From Nocardia acidivorans NBRC 108247 (GTDB taxonomy: Bacteria; Actinomycetota; Actinomycetes; Mycobacteriales; Mycobacteriaceae): 64,000 bases of DNA. Below, in pieces: positions 25,129 through 33,844 of the stretch. The translations under genes were made by a program, and so were the position numbers. Positions within the stretch are counted from its first letter, which is position 1. Each line of letters begins with the position of its first letter. Under the pieces are notes generated by a model that saw only the letters and a program-made list of their open reading frames with translations, was not told where the DNA came from and did no database searches. The stretch spans positions 37,383 to 101,382 of the forward strand of contig NZ_BDAW01000034.1 in NCBI RefSeq assembly GCF_001625085.1, read 5' to 3'.

Positions 25129-25626
25129 GTGACGACTATTGCCGAGTACCTGGTCGCGGCGGAGATCGAGATCACGCCGGTGCAGCCGGGAGAGGCCGGT
25201 GCGCCCGAGGTTTCGCTGCCGCTGGCGCAGGGGTGGCAGGCGGTGGACGCCGCCATGTTCCCCGGCGCGTACGGGGTGTACACCCGCCCGCCGGAGAACG
25301 GGTGGGCCGACAATGTGGTGCTGCTGGTGGGGCGGCTGTCCAAGCCCTGCAATCCGGCCGAACTGCTGGAGTCCGCCTTCGCCGATGCGCGGCAGCTGCC
25401 GGATTGGCGTGAGCTGAACGCGGAAATCGGTGACTACCAAGGCTTTCCGTCGGCGGCCGTCACCGGCACCTACTCCGTAGACGCCCTGATCCTGTGGGTG
25501 CACACCCGCTATGTGATCGTCGCCATCGGCGACTACGAGTACCTGGTCCAGCTCACCGTGACCGCGCGCGCCGACGGTGACGGCATCGAGGCCGGGCTGC
25601 TGGAGGGCCTGGAGATCCGCGTCTAA
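25129..25626 (+). CDS. LpqN/LpqT-family protein without lipobox
   Basis: The 165-residue protein matches the LpqN/LpqT pattern: an ITPVQPGEAGAPEVSLPLAQGW start, the GAYG block, a middle L-S-K-x-x-N-P-A-E-L-L-E, the YQGFPSAAVTGTY segment and a final strand V-I-V-A-I-G-D-Y-E-Y-L-V-Q-L. Mycobacterial relatives are secreted lipoproteins linked to the envelope. This one lacks a signal peptide and lipobox and appears cytoplasmic, as do several paralogues in nocardiae. The GTG at 25129 has GGAGGAG at 8 bases. Confidence 0.75.
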   Translation: MTTIAEYLVAAEIEITPVQPGEAGAPEVSLPLAQGWQAVDAAMFPGAYGVYTRPPENGWADNVVLLVGRLSKPCNPAELLESAFADARQLPDWRELNAEIGDYQGFPSAAVTGTYSVDALILWVHTRYVIVAIGDYEYLVQLTVTARADGDGIEAGLLEGLEIRV

Positions 25627-25661
25627 TCGCCCTTGTTCCCGGGGCGGCACCGGGCCCGCCG

Positions 25662-26543
25662 TCAGGCTTGGGCGGCCAAACGAACGAAGGCGGCGGTATC
25701 CAGGGTTTCCCCGCGCGCCGTCGGGGCGATTCCCGCTGCCACCAAACGCCTTTCGGCCTCGACGGGTGAACCCGCCCAACCCGAGAGCGCGGCGCGCAGC
25801 GTCTTGCGGCGCTGGGCGAAGGCCGCGTCGATCACCTCGAAAACCTTCTTGCGGTGATCCTCGTCCATGGACCACGGCGCTTCGGTATAGCGGTCGATGC
25901 GAACCAGACCGGACTCGACCTGCGGTACCGGCCAGAAGATTTGGCGGCCCACGGTGCCGGTGCGGCGGACGGTGCCGAAGAAGCCCGCTTTCACGCTGGG
26001 GACGCCGTAGATACGGCCGCCGGGGGTGGCGGCCAGCCGGTCCGCGACCTCGAGCTGCACCATGACGAGAGTCGTTCGGATGCTTGGCAATTCGGCCAGC
26101 AGATGCAACAGTACGGGCACGGCCACGTTGTAGGGCAGGTTCGCGACCAGCGCCGTCGGGGCGGCGGGCAGGTCGGCGGCCTGCACGCGCAAGGCGTCGG
26201 CGAGTACGACGGTCAGCCGGTCGGCCAGGCCGGGAGCCCGGTCCCGCACCGTATTGGGCAGGTGCCCCGCCAGATTCGGATCGATCTCGACCGCGATGGT
26301 TCGATCGGCGACGTCGAGAATGGCCAGGGTCAGCGACCCGAGACCCGGACCGACCTCGAGCACCACGTCATCACGGGTGACACCCGCCGCCGCGACAATG
26401 CGGCGCACGGTATTGGCATCGTGGACGAAGTTCTGTCCGAGCTGCTTGGTCGGGCGCACCCCGAACCGCTCGGCGAGCACCCGCACTTCGGCGGGGCCCA
26501 GCAGGGCGGCTTCTCCACGACCAGCGTTTTCAGGTTCGGACAC
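25662..26543 (-). CDS. ksgA: 16S rRNA dimethyladenosine transferase
   Basis: KsgA/RsmA dimethylates A1518 and A1519 of 16S rRNA. The 293-residue protein has the family start KQLGQNFVHD (about residues 33-42), the SAM motif VLEVGPGLGSLT (about 62-73), AVEID, the catalytic NLPYNVAVP (about 130-138) and the C-terminal R-R-K-T-L-R-x-A-L. A GTG at 26543 is used; the frame is open further upstream, but that part has no similarity. It is convergent to the LpqN-like gene and 184 bp downstream of the lipase gene. Confidence 0.95.
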   Translation of the reverse strand: MSEPENAGRGEAALLGPAEVRVLAERFGVRPTKQLGQNFVHDANTVRRIVAAAGVTRDDVVLEVGPGLGSLTLAILDVADRTIAVEIDPNLAGHLPNTVRDRAPGLADRLTVVLADALRVQAADLPAAPTALVANLPYNVAVPVLLHLLAELPSIRTTLVMVQLEVADRLAATPGGRIYGVPSVKAGFFGTVRRTGTVGRQIFWPVPQVESGLVRIDRYTEAPWSMDEDHRKKVFEVIDAAFAQRRKTLRAALSGWAGSPVEAERRLVAAGIAPTARGETLDTAAFVRLAAQA

Positions 26544-26727
26544 TCTGCGAAACCTATCAACTCGTGCGCGCCGGTCCGGCCTCGCCCCGCGCCCGACACG
26601 CACCCGCGCGATGCGATCCGCTCGGACCGCACCGGGCGGGCAGCGGTCGGGACCGGACCGGAGTGTCCAGCACGCGGTTGCCGAAGACCTATTTGCCATC
26701 GGGTTGCCAGACAAACCGGCGGCGCAC

Positions 26728-27891
26728 TCAGGACTTGGTCGGGGTGGCCAGTATCCGCGCGCTGAAGGCGTCGATGGCCGACCACATCTGCGGATTCAGC
26801 TGGGTGTGCGAGCCGGTGCCGACCACGGTCTGGAAGTCGACGCCATTGGCGGCGAACTGGGCGGCCAGCGCGGCGTGCAACGGTGAGGGGACGGTGATGT
26901 CATTGGTGTTGAGCAACAGGAGGATCGGCGCGTCATAGCCGCTGGTGGGTACCGCCAGATAGTCATTGAACGCGGTGGTGAAGCGGTCATCGTTCAGCGG
27001 ACGGGACAGCAGCTCGCCGATCGAACTGCCGCCGGCGATTTTCATAATGTCCTTGAAGCACAGGCTCGACGCCTGATCCAGGATTTCGCGACCGCGCGGG
27101 CTCAGGTAGTTGGCGTCGAGGTCGATCTCCGGATGCGTGGCGCGCAGGCCCGCGAGCATGCTGATCACGAAGCCGTCGACGGCATCACCCGCCTGCCCCG
27201 CAATCGCGGGTACGTAGGGACCGACCAGCGGAGCGACCTTCTCGATATCGGAAGCGGGGTCGAGGGCGATGGTGCCGCGGAAGTCCAGGTCGGGCGCTTC
27301 GGTCCGCTGGATATAACCGGTGCCCAGGGCAGAGTGACCGCCCTGTGAGAAGCCGGTCACAGCCCAGGTGCGCGATAGTTCGGGGCGGGCCTGGCGCGCG
27401 GCCTTGACCAGATCGATGGTGGCGGTCGCCTCGGTGCGCAATTCCAGGTAGGGATGCGGACCGGTGTCGAAGCGGCCGCTGCCCAGGTAATCGGGGGCGA
27501 CGACGGCGAAACCTTTGCCCAGAAAGTACTGCAGCACATTGTCTTCCATGGGCCGACTCAGGTGCGTGGTATCGGTCTGGCCGCCGCACGCGGGCCCGAG
27601 CCCGGCGGTGCCGTGGTCGTAGGCCATGATCGGCCAGCCCCCGGCGGGCGCGGGCCCCGGCGGGACGAAGAGCGCACCGCTGGCCTTGACCGGTTCGCCA
27701 TTGGAGCGGGTGGTCCAGTAGTCCACGATGGCGCCGCCGGACATCCCGCGAAAACCGTCGGGAGCGGCCGCCGCGGCGATCAATTCGCCCGGCGCGTCCG
27801 CTCGGGCCGACACTCCCGGCAGCACCAGCAGCGCAGCGGACGACATCATCACGGCGGCGAAAATCCGTGCGCGCCAACCGAACAACCGCAT
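26728..27891 (-). CDS. Secreted lipase-family alpha/beta hydrolase
   Basis: The 387-residue protein begins with an Arg-containing signal peptide (about residues 1-31, cleaved after a SARADA-like site). It shows the secretory lipase (LIP, PF03583) pattern: AYDHGTAGLGPACG oxyanion region, the nucleophile elbow TGFSQGGHSALG (Ser in GFSQG), an Asp in a late strand (LLLNTNDITVP) and a His near GTGSHTQLNP. It probably hydrolyses lipid esters outside the cell. The ATG at 27891 has GGAGG 4 bases upstream. Confidence 0.85.
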   Translation of the reverse strand: MRLFGWRARIFAAVMMSSAALLVLPGVSARADAPGELIAAAAAPDGFRGMSGGAIVDYWTTRSNGEPVKASGALFVPPGPAPAGGWPIMAYDHGTAGLGPACGGQTDTTHLSRPMEDNVLQYFLGKGFAVVAPDYLGSGRFDTGPHPYLELRTEATATIDLVKAARQARPELSRTWAVTGFSQGGHSALGTGYIQRTEAPDLDFRGTIALDPASDIEKVAPLVGPYVPAIAGQAGDAVDGFVISMLAGLRATHPEIDLDANYLSPRGREILDQASSLCFKDIMKIAGGSSIGELLSRPLNDDRFTTAFNDYLAVPTSGYDAPILLLLNTNDITVPSPLHAALAAQFAANGVDFQTVVGTGSHTQLNPQMWSAIDAFSARILATPTKS

Positions 27892-28041
27892 CAATCCTCC
27901 ATCAGTACCCGACCCGCGAACAATTCCGAACGCGAAATGAGCTTAGCTATTAGATCAACCGACCAGTATGAGAAAACTCTGTGGACCGACGCCGCGGAAT
28001 CCACCATTGACGCCCAGTGAAACTTGTTCTAATTTCTCGCC

Positions 28042-28809
28042 ATGTTGAGATACGACGGACGCCGCGTAATCGTCACCGGAGCGGGCTCCGGAATCGGCCA
28101 GGGCATTGCCCTGCGCCTGCTCGCCGAAGGCGCCCAACTGGTCGCCGCGGATATCAGCGAATCCGGCCTTGCCGCCACCCGCGCGGCCGCGCCCGCCGAT
28201 CAGCGCGACCGGCTCACCACCGTCGTGCTGAATGTGGCCGACCGGGATTCGGTACGCACCGTCAGCGCCCAAGCCTTCGAAACCCTCGGCGGCCTGGACG
28301 TTCTCGTGAACGCCGCGGGCATCATGCGCGCCGGGCACACCCACGAGATGCCCTTGGAAACCTGGAACGAGGTGCTCGCGGTGAACCTCACCGGCACCTT
28401 CCTGATGATCCAGTCCGCCATTCCGCAGCTGATCGAATCCAAGCACGGCGGCGTCATCGTGAACTTCTCCTCCACCGCCGCCTTCGGCTCCAACCCGTAT
28501 ATGGCCGCCTACGCCGCGTCGAAGGCCGGGGTCAACGCACTCACCCATGCCATCGCGCTGGAATACGTGAAAAAGGGTCTGCGCGCGGTGAATATCGTGC
28601 CCGGCGGTATCAGCACGGGCATCACCTCGGGCCTGTCGCTGCCCGCCGACGCCGACTGGTCCCTGATGGCCCGGCTGCCCGGCTGGATCGACGGCGGTCA
28701 GCTCGGCAAACCGGAGGACATCGCGGGTGTGGTCGCCATGGCCGCCTCCGACGACGGTCGCTATATGACCGGCACCGAACTCCGGGTCGACGGCGGAGCA
28801 CTCATGTAG
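28042..28809 (+). CDS. SDR family oxidoreductase
   Basis: The 255-residue classical SDR has TGAGSGIG (residues 12-19), AADIS (Asp after the second strand, suggesting NAD(H)), NAAG (about 92-95), catalytic Ser in FSSTA, and the YAASK pair (about 158-162). The substrate is unknown. It is divergent from the lipase gene across 150 bp, so the two may share control. No good ribosome site precedes the ATG. Its transcript meets rpfB head-on at a shared terminator. Confidence 0.85.
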   Translation: MLRYDGRRVIVTGAGSGIGQGIALRLLAEGAQLVAADISESGLAATRAAAPADQRDRLTTVVLNVADRDSVRTVSAQAFETLGGLDVLVNAAGIMRAGHTHEMPLETWNEVLAVNLTGTFLMIQSAIPQLIESKHGGVIVNFSSTAAFGSNPYMAAYAASKAGVNALTHAIALEYVKKGLRAVNIVPGGISTGITSGLSLPADADWSLMARLPGWIDGGQLGKPEDIAGVVAMAASDDGRYMTGTELRVDGGALM

Positions 28810-28831
28810 GTCTCGAAAAGACCTGTCGCGT

Positions 28832-28889
28832 ACCCGGTCTGGTGACCGCGCACCCCATCCGCATGGGGTACGCGATCACCACACCGGGT
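28832..28889. terminator. Long imperfect stem-loop between the SDR gene and rpfB
   Basis: Segments pair in order: ACCCGGT/ACCGGGT, TGGTGA/TCACCA, CGCG/CGCG and ACCCCAT/ATGGGGT around a CCGC loop, with single mismatches between blocks. The whole 58-bp structure lies between two convergent stop codons. It can act as a terminator in both directions. Confidence 0.75.
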
Positions 28890-28897
28890 GTTCGTTC

Positions 28898-30025
28898 TCA
28901 GCCGATGCCCAGGCGGCTGGTGCATGCGGGCCAGGCGCCCCAGCCCTGTCGGGCGCGGGTCACCTCGGCAATGGCGATCTGCTCCTCGCGGGTGGCCAGG
29001 TCCGCGCGCGGGGCGTAGCGGGTGCCGCCCTGGCGTTCCCAGGTGCCCGCGTCGAACTGGATGCCGCCGTAGTACCCGTTGCCGGTGTTGATGGCCCAGT
29101 TGCCGCCGGATTCGCATTTGGCCAGGGCGTCCCAGGTATTGCCATCCTTGACCTCGGGCACCTCGGTGCCGGGCTTGGCGCCCTTGCGGATGGTCTTGGG
29201 CGCGGCGGGGACGATCACCTTCGAGTTGATCGGATCCTTGCCCGCCTCTTGGCCGTTCACGATCGAGACCGCGAAGGTGACGTCCTGGGTGCCCGGGACG
29301 CCCGGATTCTCGACAATGGTCCGGCTCATATTGAGCGAGGCGTCCTCGATGATGTTCTCCGGCGGATCCAGCGGTATCCGCTCGGTGCGCTGCTGTACGA
29401 CCCGGCGGGTGACCACGATCCTCATCCCGTCGCGCAGGGCGGTGTTCGCGGCCGGTTCCACGGTGTCCTGATTGATCAGCGGGCGACCCTGCGCCTGGAG
29501 CAGTTCCCCGACCGTCGGCGCGGCCAACCGGACCAGCGCGGGCGCGCCGCCGTTGTCGGCGAGTTCGACGGTGCGCGGATTGGTGATGAGCAGCGTCGCG
29601 CCCTCGAGCGGCAGCGGGGAGGGGCGTGCGGGCGAGGTGTACACATCGCCGGGCAGATTCAGCTTCACAATGGCCTCGGCCACGGTGAGCGCGGTGGTCC
29701 ACGCCTTGCTCGGCGAACCGTCCACGATCAGCGAGACCTCGCGCGCGCGATTGAGGGTGATGGTTGCGCCGTCGCCGATTCGTGAACCGGGCGAAGGGGA
29801 TACGTCATCGCGGGCGCCGACGGTGAACCCGGCATCCTTGAGTACGCCGCGCACATCCAGATACATGCTGTTGCGCACCATCTTCTGGCCGTCGACCACG
29901 ACGGTGATGGTCTTCTTGTTCACAATGGCCAGGCCCGCGCCGACAATCAGCGTGACGAGCATCGCCGCGATGGCGCCGTACAGCAGCGGCGACCGCGACG
30001 AGTTGATCTTCGTCATGGCTTTCAT
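28898..30025 (-). CDS. rpfB: Resuscitation-promoting factor RpfB
   Basis: RpfB is a cell-wall lytic transglycosylase that reactivates dormant actinobacteria. The order fits the family: one N-terminal membrane segment (about residues 16-36), three DUF348 repeats (starting near ITVVVDGQK, VSLIVDG and TLLITNPRTVEL), a G5 domain (about 200-275) and the C-terminal Rpf domain (about 300-375). The last has the catalytic Glu in WDALAKCESGGNWAINTG and the paired Cys (ALAKCES, AWPACTS). Starts at 30040 and 30025 are possible; 30025 has GGGA upstream. In mycobacteria ksgA follows directly, but here two genes intervene. Confidence 0.93.
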   Translation of the reverse strand: MKAMTKINSSRSPLLYGAIAAMLVTLIVGAGLAIVNKKTITVVVDGQKMVRNSMYLDVRGVLKDAGFTVGARDDVSPSPGSRIGDGATITLNRAREVSLIVDGSPSKAWTTALTVAEAIVKLNLPGDVYTSPARPSPLPLEGATLLITNPRTVELADNGGAPALVRLAAPTVGELLQAQGRPLINQDTVEPAANTALRDGMRIVVTRRVVQQRTERIPLDPPENIIEDASLNMSRTIVENPGVPGTQDVTFAVSIVNGQEAGKDPINSKVIVPAAPKTIRKGAKPGTEVPEVKDGNTWDALAKCESGGNWAINTGNGYYGGIQFDAGTWERQGGTRYAPRADLATREEQIAIAEVTRARQGWGAWPACTSRLGIG

Positions 30026-30088
30026 CGGATATCCCGGCATGGTCACAGTACGATAACGAGGGGGTCTGGGAATGACAACCGCTACGCA

Positions 30089-30916
30089 TCAAATTCCGTA
30101 GACGCGCCGTGCGTTCGCCGTGGTGATCTTGGCCAGCGTCACCGGATCCTGTTCCCGGAGATCGGCCAGTGCTCGCAAAGTGTAGGGCAGCATGTACGAC
30201 TCGTTCGGGGCGCCGCGGAACGGATGCGGAGTCAGGAACGGTGCGTCGGTCTCGACCAGAATCTGATCCTGCGGAACGAGTTTCGCGGCCTCCCGCAATT
30301 CATGCGCATTCTTGAAGCTCACGGTGCCCGAGAAACTCAGCACATAACCCTCGTCCACGCACGCCTGCGCCATGACGGCGTCGGAGGAGAAACAGTGGAA
30401 GATCACCGTCTCCGGCGCGCCCTCGTCCAGCAGGACGGTCAGCAGATCGTGATCGGCCTCGCGATTGTGGATCATCAGCGGTTTGCCGAGCCGCTTGGCC
30501 AGCTCGATATGCCAGCGGAAACCCTCCACCTGCTCTTCGATATCGGCACAGCCGTCGAGTTTGCCGGGCCAGTAGTAGTCGAGTCCGGTCTCGCCGACCG
30601 CGACCACGCGCGGATCCGCCGCCAGCCGCTCCAGCTCGGCCTTGGCGGCGTCATCGAGGGCATTGGCGCGGGTCGGATGCAGTGCGACCGCCGCGTACAC
30701 CCGGTGATCCCAGTGCGCGGCCCGCACGGCGAAGCGCGCGGCGGCCAGATCGTCGGCGACCGTCACCACCTCGCGCACGCCCACCGCGGCGGCCCGATCC
30801 ACAATGGCGGCAACCGATTCCGCGTCGGTGGCGCCGCACGCGTCCAGATGGGTGTGCGCGTCGATGAGCGGGAACAGCGGCTCCGGCGGTGCGGGCGCGG
30901 GTCGGCGGCTACCCAT
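30089..30916 (-). CDS. tatD: TatD family metal-dependent hydrolase
   Basis: The 275-residue TIM-barrel protein has the metal-binding D-A-H-T-H-L-D motif (about residues 19-25), GETGLDYYW with a metal Glu (about 108), LMIHNRE, FHCFS and the final ETDAPFL. TatD proteins are 3'-5' exonucleases or deoxyribonucleases acting on damaged DNA. It is divergent from metG across 66 bp and upstream of rpfB on the same strand (63-bp gap), matching the metG-tatD-rpfB order of mycobacteria. Confidence 0.93.
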   Translation of the reverse strand: MGSRRPAPAPPEPLFPLIDAHTHLDACGATDAESVAAIVDRAAAVGVREVVTVADDLAAARFAVRAAHWDHRVYAAVALHPTRANALDDAAKAELERLAADPRVVAVGETGLDYYWPGKLDGCADIEEQVEGFRWHIELAKRLGKPLMIHNREADHDLLTVLLDEGAPETVIFHCFSSDAVMAQACVDEGYVLSFSGTVSFKNAHELREAAKLVPQDQILVETDAPFLTPHPFRGAPNESYMLPYTLRALADLREQDPVTLAKITTANARRVYGI

Positions 30917-30982
30917 GGGCGAGCACCGCCACGGGGATATTCACGCGAGCTTGTTCTGGCACGCAGATAGAGTAGACACACC

Positions 30983-32542
30983 ATGAGCGCATCCGACCGC
31001 CCCGCCTTCTATGTCACCACGGCCATCGCGTACCCGAATGGTGTCCCGCACATCGGGCACGCCTACGAGTACATCTCCACCGATGCGCTGGCCCGCTTCA
31101 AGCGGCTCGACGGATTCGACGTGTTCTTCATGACGGGCACCGATGAGCACGGCCAGAAGGTGCAGCAGGCCGCCAAGGCCGCCGGGGAGTCCGAAGCCGA
31201 GTACGCCGCGCGCAATTCGGACGTCTTCGAGAATATGGACAAGGCCCTCGACGTCTCCTTCGACCGGTTCATCCGAACCACCGATGAGGATCATCAGGCC
31301 GCGTCAGTCGCCATCTGGAAGCTGATGGCCGCGAATGACGATATCTACCTGGACACCTACGCCGGGTGGTACTCGGTGCGCGATGAGGCGTTCTACAACG
31401 AGGACGAGACCACGCTGCTCGCGGACGGCACCCGCGTCTCCACCGAAACGCGGACCCCGGTCGAGTGGACCGAGGAGTCGAACTACTTCTTCCGGCTCTC
31501 CAAGTACCAGGACAAGCTGCTCGAACTGTATGAGACCAAGCCTGAATTCATGGGTCCGGCGACCCGGCGCAATGAGATCGTCTCCTATGTGAAGGCCGGG
31601 CTGAAGGATCTGTCCATCTCCCGCACCACCTTCGACTGGGGTGTGCCGGTGCCGGGCGATCCGGCGCATGTCATGTACGTGTGGGTGGACGCGCTCACCA
31701 ATTACCTCACCGGCGTCGGCTTCCCGAATGTCGAATCGGATCGGTTCAAGAAGTTCTGGCCCGCCGATGTGCACATCATCGGCAAGGACATCACCCGATT
31801 CCACGCGGTGTACTGGCCCGCATTCCTGATGTCGGCCGGAATCGAGCTGCCCAAGCGGGTTTTCGCGCACGGCTTCGTCTTCCACAAGGGCGAGAAGATG
31901 TCCAAGTCGACCGGCAATGTGGTGTCGCCGACCGAACTCGTGGACACCTACGGCCTGGATCCGGTGCGTTTCTTCCTGCTGCGCGAGATCTCGTACGGAC
32001 AGGACGGCGCGTACAGCCACGAGGGCATTGTCAGCCGGATCAATACCGATCTGGCGAACGAGTACGGCAATCTGGCGCAGCGCTGCCTGAAGATGGTCGC
32101 GCGCGATTTCGGCAGTGCGGTACCGACTCCCGGTGACTTCACCGAGGAGGACGAGGCCATGCTGGCGCTCGCCCGCGCGCTGCCCGATCAGGTGCGCGCC
32201 GAATTCGACCAGCAGCAAATCCATTTGGGCCTCGAACACCTGTGGAACACGCTGCGCGAGGCGAACCGCTACTTCTCCGCGCAGGCCCCGTGGACCCTGG
32301 CCAAGGCGGGCACGCCCGAGGATGTGGCGCGCGAGGGCACCATCCTCTACGTGACCATGGAGGTCGTACGAATCGTGACGCTGCTGGTACAGCCGGTGAT
32401 TCCGGGTTCGGCCGCCAAGATCCTGGATCTACTGGGCCAGGCCGATCGTGACTTCGCCGCCGTGGCCACCCCGATCGTGCCGGGCACCGCCCTGCCCGAG
32501 CCGGAGGTCGTCTTCCCGAAATACGTGGAGCCCAAGGCATAA
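30983..32542 (+). CDS. metG: Methionyl-tRNA synthetase
   Basis: The 519-residue class I synthetase has HIGH at residues 23-26 and KMSKS at 305-309, WVDALTNYL in the catalytic core and an anticodon-binding helical domain at the end. It lacks a zinc-knuckle insertion and a C-terminal tRNA-binding domain, as in the mycobacterial form. There is no ribosome site before the ATG, and a TAGAGT hexamer at 30968-30973 would start transcription almost at the ATG, so the mRNA may be leaderless (inference). A strong terminator follows. Confidence 0.97.
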   Translation: MSASDRPAFYVTTAIAYPNGVPHIGHAYEYISTDALARFKRLDGFDVFFMTGTDEHGQKVQQAAKAAGESEAEYAARNSDVFENMDKALDVSFDRFIRTTDEDHQAASVAIWKLMAANDDIYLDTYAGWYSVRDEAFYNEDETTLLADGTRVSTETRTPVEWTEESNYFFRLSKYQDKLLELYETKPEFMGPATRRNEIVSYVKAGLKDLSISRTTFDWGVPVPGDPAHVMYVWVDALTNYLTGVGFPNVESDRFKKFWPADVHIIGKDITRFHAVYWPAFLMSAGIELPKRVFAHGFVFHKGEKMSKSTGNVVSPTELVDTYGLDPVRFFLLREISYGQDGAYSHEGIVSRINTDLANEYGNLAQRCLKMVARDFGSAVPTPGDFTEEDEAMLALARALPDQVRAEFDQQQIHLGLEHLWNTLREANRYFSAQAPWTLAKAGTPEDVAREGTILYVTMEVVRIVTLLVQPVIPGSAAKILDLLGQADRDFAAVATPIVPGTALPEPEVVFPKYVEPKA

Positions 32543-32563
32543 CGGGGAACGCCTCGAAATACC

Positions 32564-32601
32564 ACGGCGGCACCGGAACCGATCGGTTCCGGTGCCGCCG
32601 T
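32564..32601. terminator. Bidirectional terminator after metG
   Basis: A perfect 17-bp stem (ACGGCGGCACCGGAACC with its complement at 32585-32601) closes a GATC loop. It lies between the convergent metG and beta-propeller genes, 22 bp after the metG stop and 16 bp before the other stop. Confidence 0.85.
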
Positions 32602-32617
32602 CGTTGTCCGGCAGGCT

Positions 32618-33547
32618 TTATCGCGTCAGCCGGGTGACGGTTCCCAGAAAGCTGGTGGCGTACAGGGAATTCGGATCCCAGCCGGGTCCCGCGCCGAAAC
32701 GCACCGAGGTCACGAAGGGGAGACCGTCGGCAATGGTGCACCAGGCGCCGGTAACCGGTTCGACGCGGACGACCTGACCGGCGGTATTGAGCGCGACATA
32801 GACCGCGCCGTCCGGACCCACGGTCACATCGTCGGCGGAATTGAACGGGCCGAATCCCGGCAGGGAAATGCGGCGCGGCGCGGCATCGGGGTGATCGATA
32901 TCGATCACCCCGATTGTCGTGGTGGCGTCGAAAGTGGTGGAGACGAATAGTTCGCGGCGCGCGGGGTCATAGGCGACGCCATTGGTGTAGGTGAGTTCCG
33001 GGGCCAGGGTGTGTGCGCCGGAGCCGTCCGCGGCCACCCGGGTGAGCACGGCGTCGGGTCCGAGATCGCGGCTGACCACGAAGCCGCCGTCCGGTAGCTG
33101 CGCCAATCCATTGGGCATATGCAGGCCGGAGACGACGGTGGCGGTCGATCCGGTGGCCAGATCGACCGAGACAATCTTGCCGTCTGCGGTATTCGTCACA
33201 CCGCTGGCGAATGTATTACCGGAGTTCACATACGCGTGGCCACCGTTGACGATGATTCCACCCGGCGATTCCACCGCCGCGGCGAGCGAACGCGTGCCGT
33301 CGGCGGTGAGCCGTCGCAGACCGCCACCGCTGCCGGCGAGGGAGATCTCCGAGAGCAGCAGGCCACCTCGGCCGTCGAAGGCGAGGTTCTCCAGACTGCC
33401 GAAGCCGGCGGCGACGGTGGACTTGACCCAGCCCGTACAGAACGCGGATTCCGGTGCGGCGGTTGCTATTCCGGGTGCGCCGAGGGCGAACCCGGCGCCG
33501 AGCTGTGCGGTGACGAGACCGCCGACCAGGGCTTTCCTTATGCGCAT
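32618..33547 (-). CDS. Secreted SMP-30/gluconolactonase-like beta-propeller
   Basis: The 309-residue protein has a signal peptide (about residues 1-31, ending near IATAAP) and then repeated beta-propeller blades typical of the SMP-30/Gluconolactonase/LRE-like group: ENLAFDGRGGLLLSE, GIIVNGGHAYV, MPNGLAQLPDGGFVV, YTNGVAYD and ADDVTVGPDGAVYVAL. It contains two Cys, near residues 37 and 275, that could be bonded. Relatives are lactonases or binding proteins; the substrate is unknown. A lactonase-like protein next to a beta-lactone cluster is noteworthy but may be coincidence. Confidence 0.75.
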   Translation of the reverse strand: MRIRKALVGGLVTAQLGAGFALGAPGIATAAPESAFCTGWVKSTVAAGFGSLENLAFDGRGGLLLSEISLAGSGGGLRRLTADGTRSLAAAVESPGGIIVNGGHAYVNSGNTFASGVTNTADGKIVSVDLATGSTATVVSGLHMPNGLAQLPDGGFVVSRDLGPDAVLTRVAADGSGAHTLAPELTYTNGVAYDPARRELFVSTTFDATTTIGVIDIDHPDAAPRRISLPGFGPFNSADDVTVGPDGAVYVALNTAGQVVRVEPVTGAWCTIADGLPFVTSVRFGAGPGWDPNSLYATSFLGTVTRLTR

Positions 33548-33844
33548 CGCCCCAACCTAGCGGTACACGCCCGGCGAAATCCACTGTCGCCCAGACAGTT
33601 TCATCTGGAAGTAGGTGTTACTTCGGGTTACATCACAGGGTCACAGCAGCGGGCGTGAAGTCCCTCACAGCGCGGCTTCGCGATCATTCATAGGACGATG
33701 CTCTCACCGGCGAAAACCTTTGCCGAACACCATGTCTCAGACACTCTACCGGGACCTCGTCCGGTCGCCGCCATAGTTACCGTCGGGTAGCGTCAGGACC
33801 GTTACCGATTCAGATTGCATTTCATCGTACTTCCAGGAGTCCCC
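33548..33844. promoter_or_regulatory. Upstream region of the beta-lactone cluster
   Basis: This is a 297-bp non-coding region between the divergent propeller gene and nltA, lower in GC than its neighbours. It contains a dyad TACCGTCGGGTA (33778-33789), about 55 bp before the nltA start, which resembles TetR-family half-site spacing. I could not assign -35 and -10 boxes with confidence. Any promoter for the six- or seven-gene nlt unit must lie here. Confidence 0.4.
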
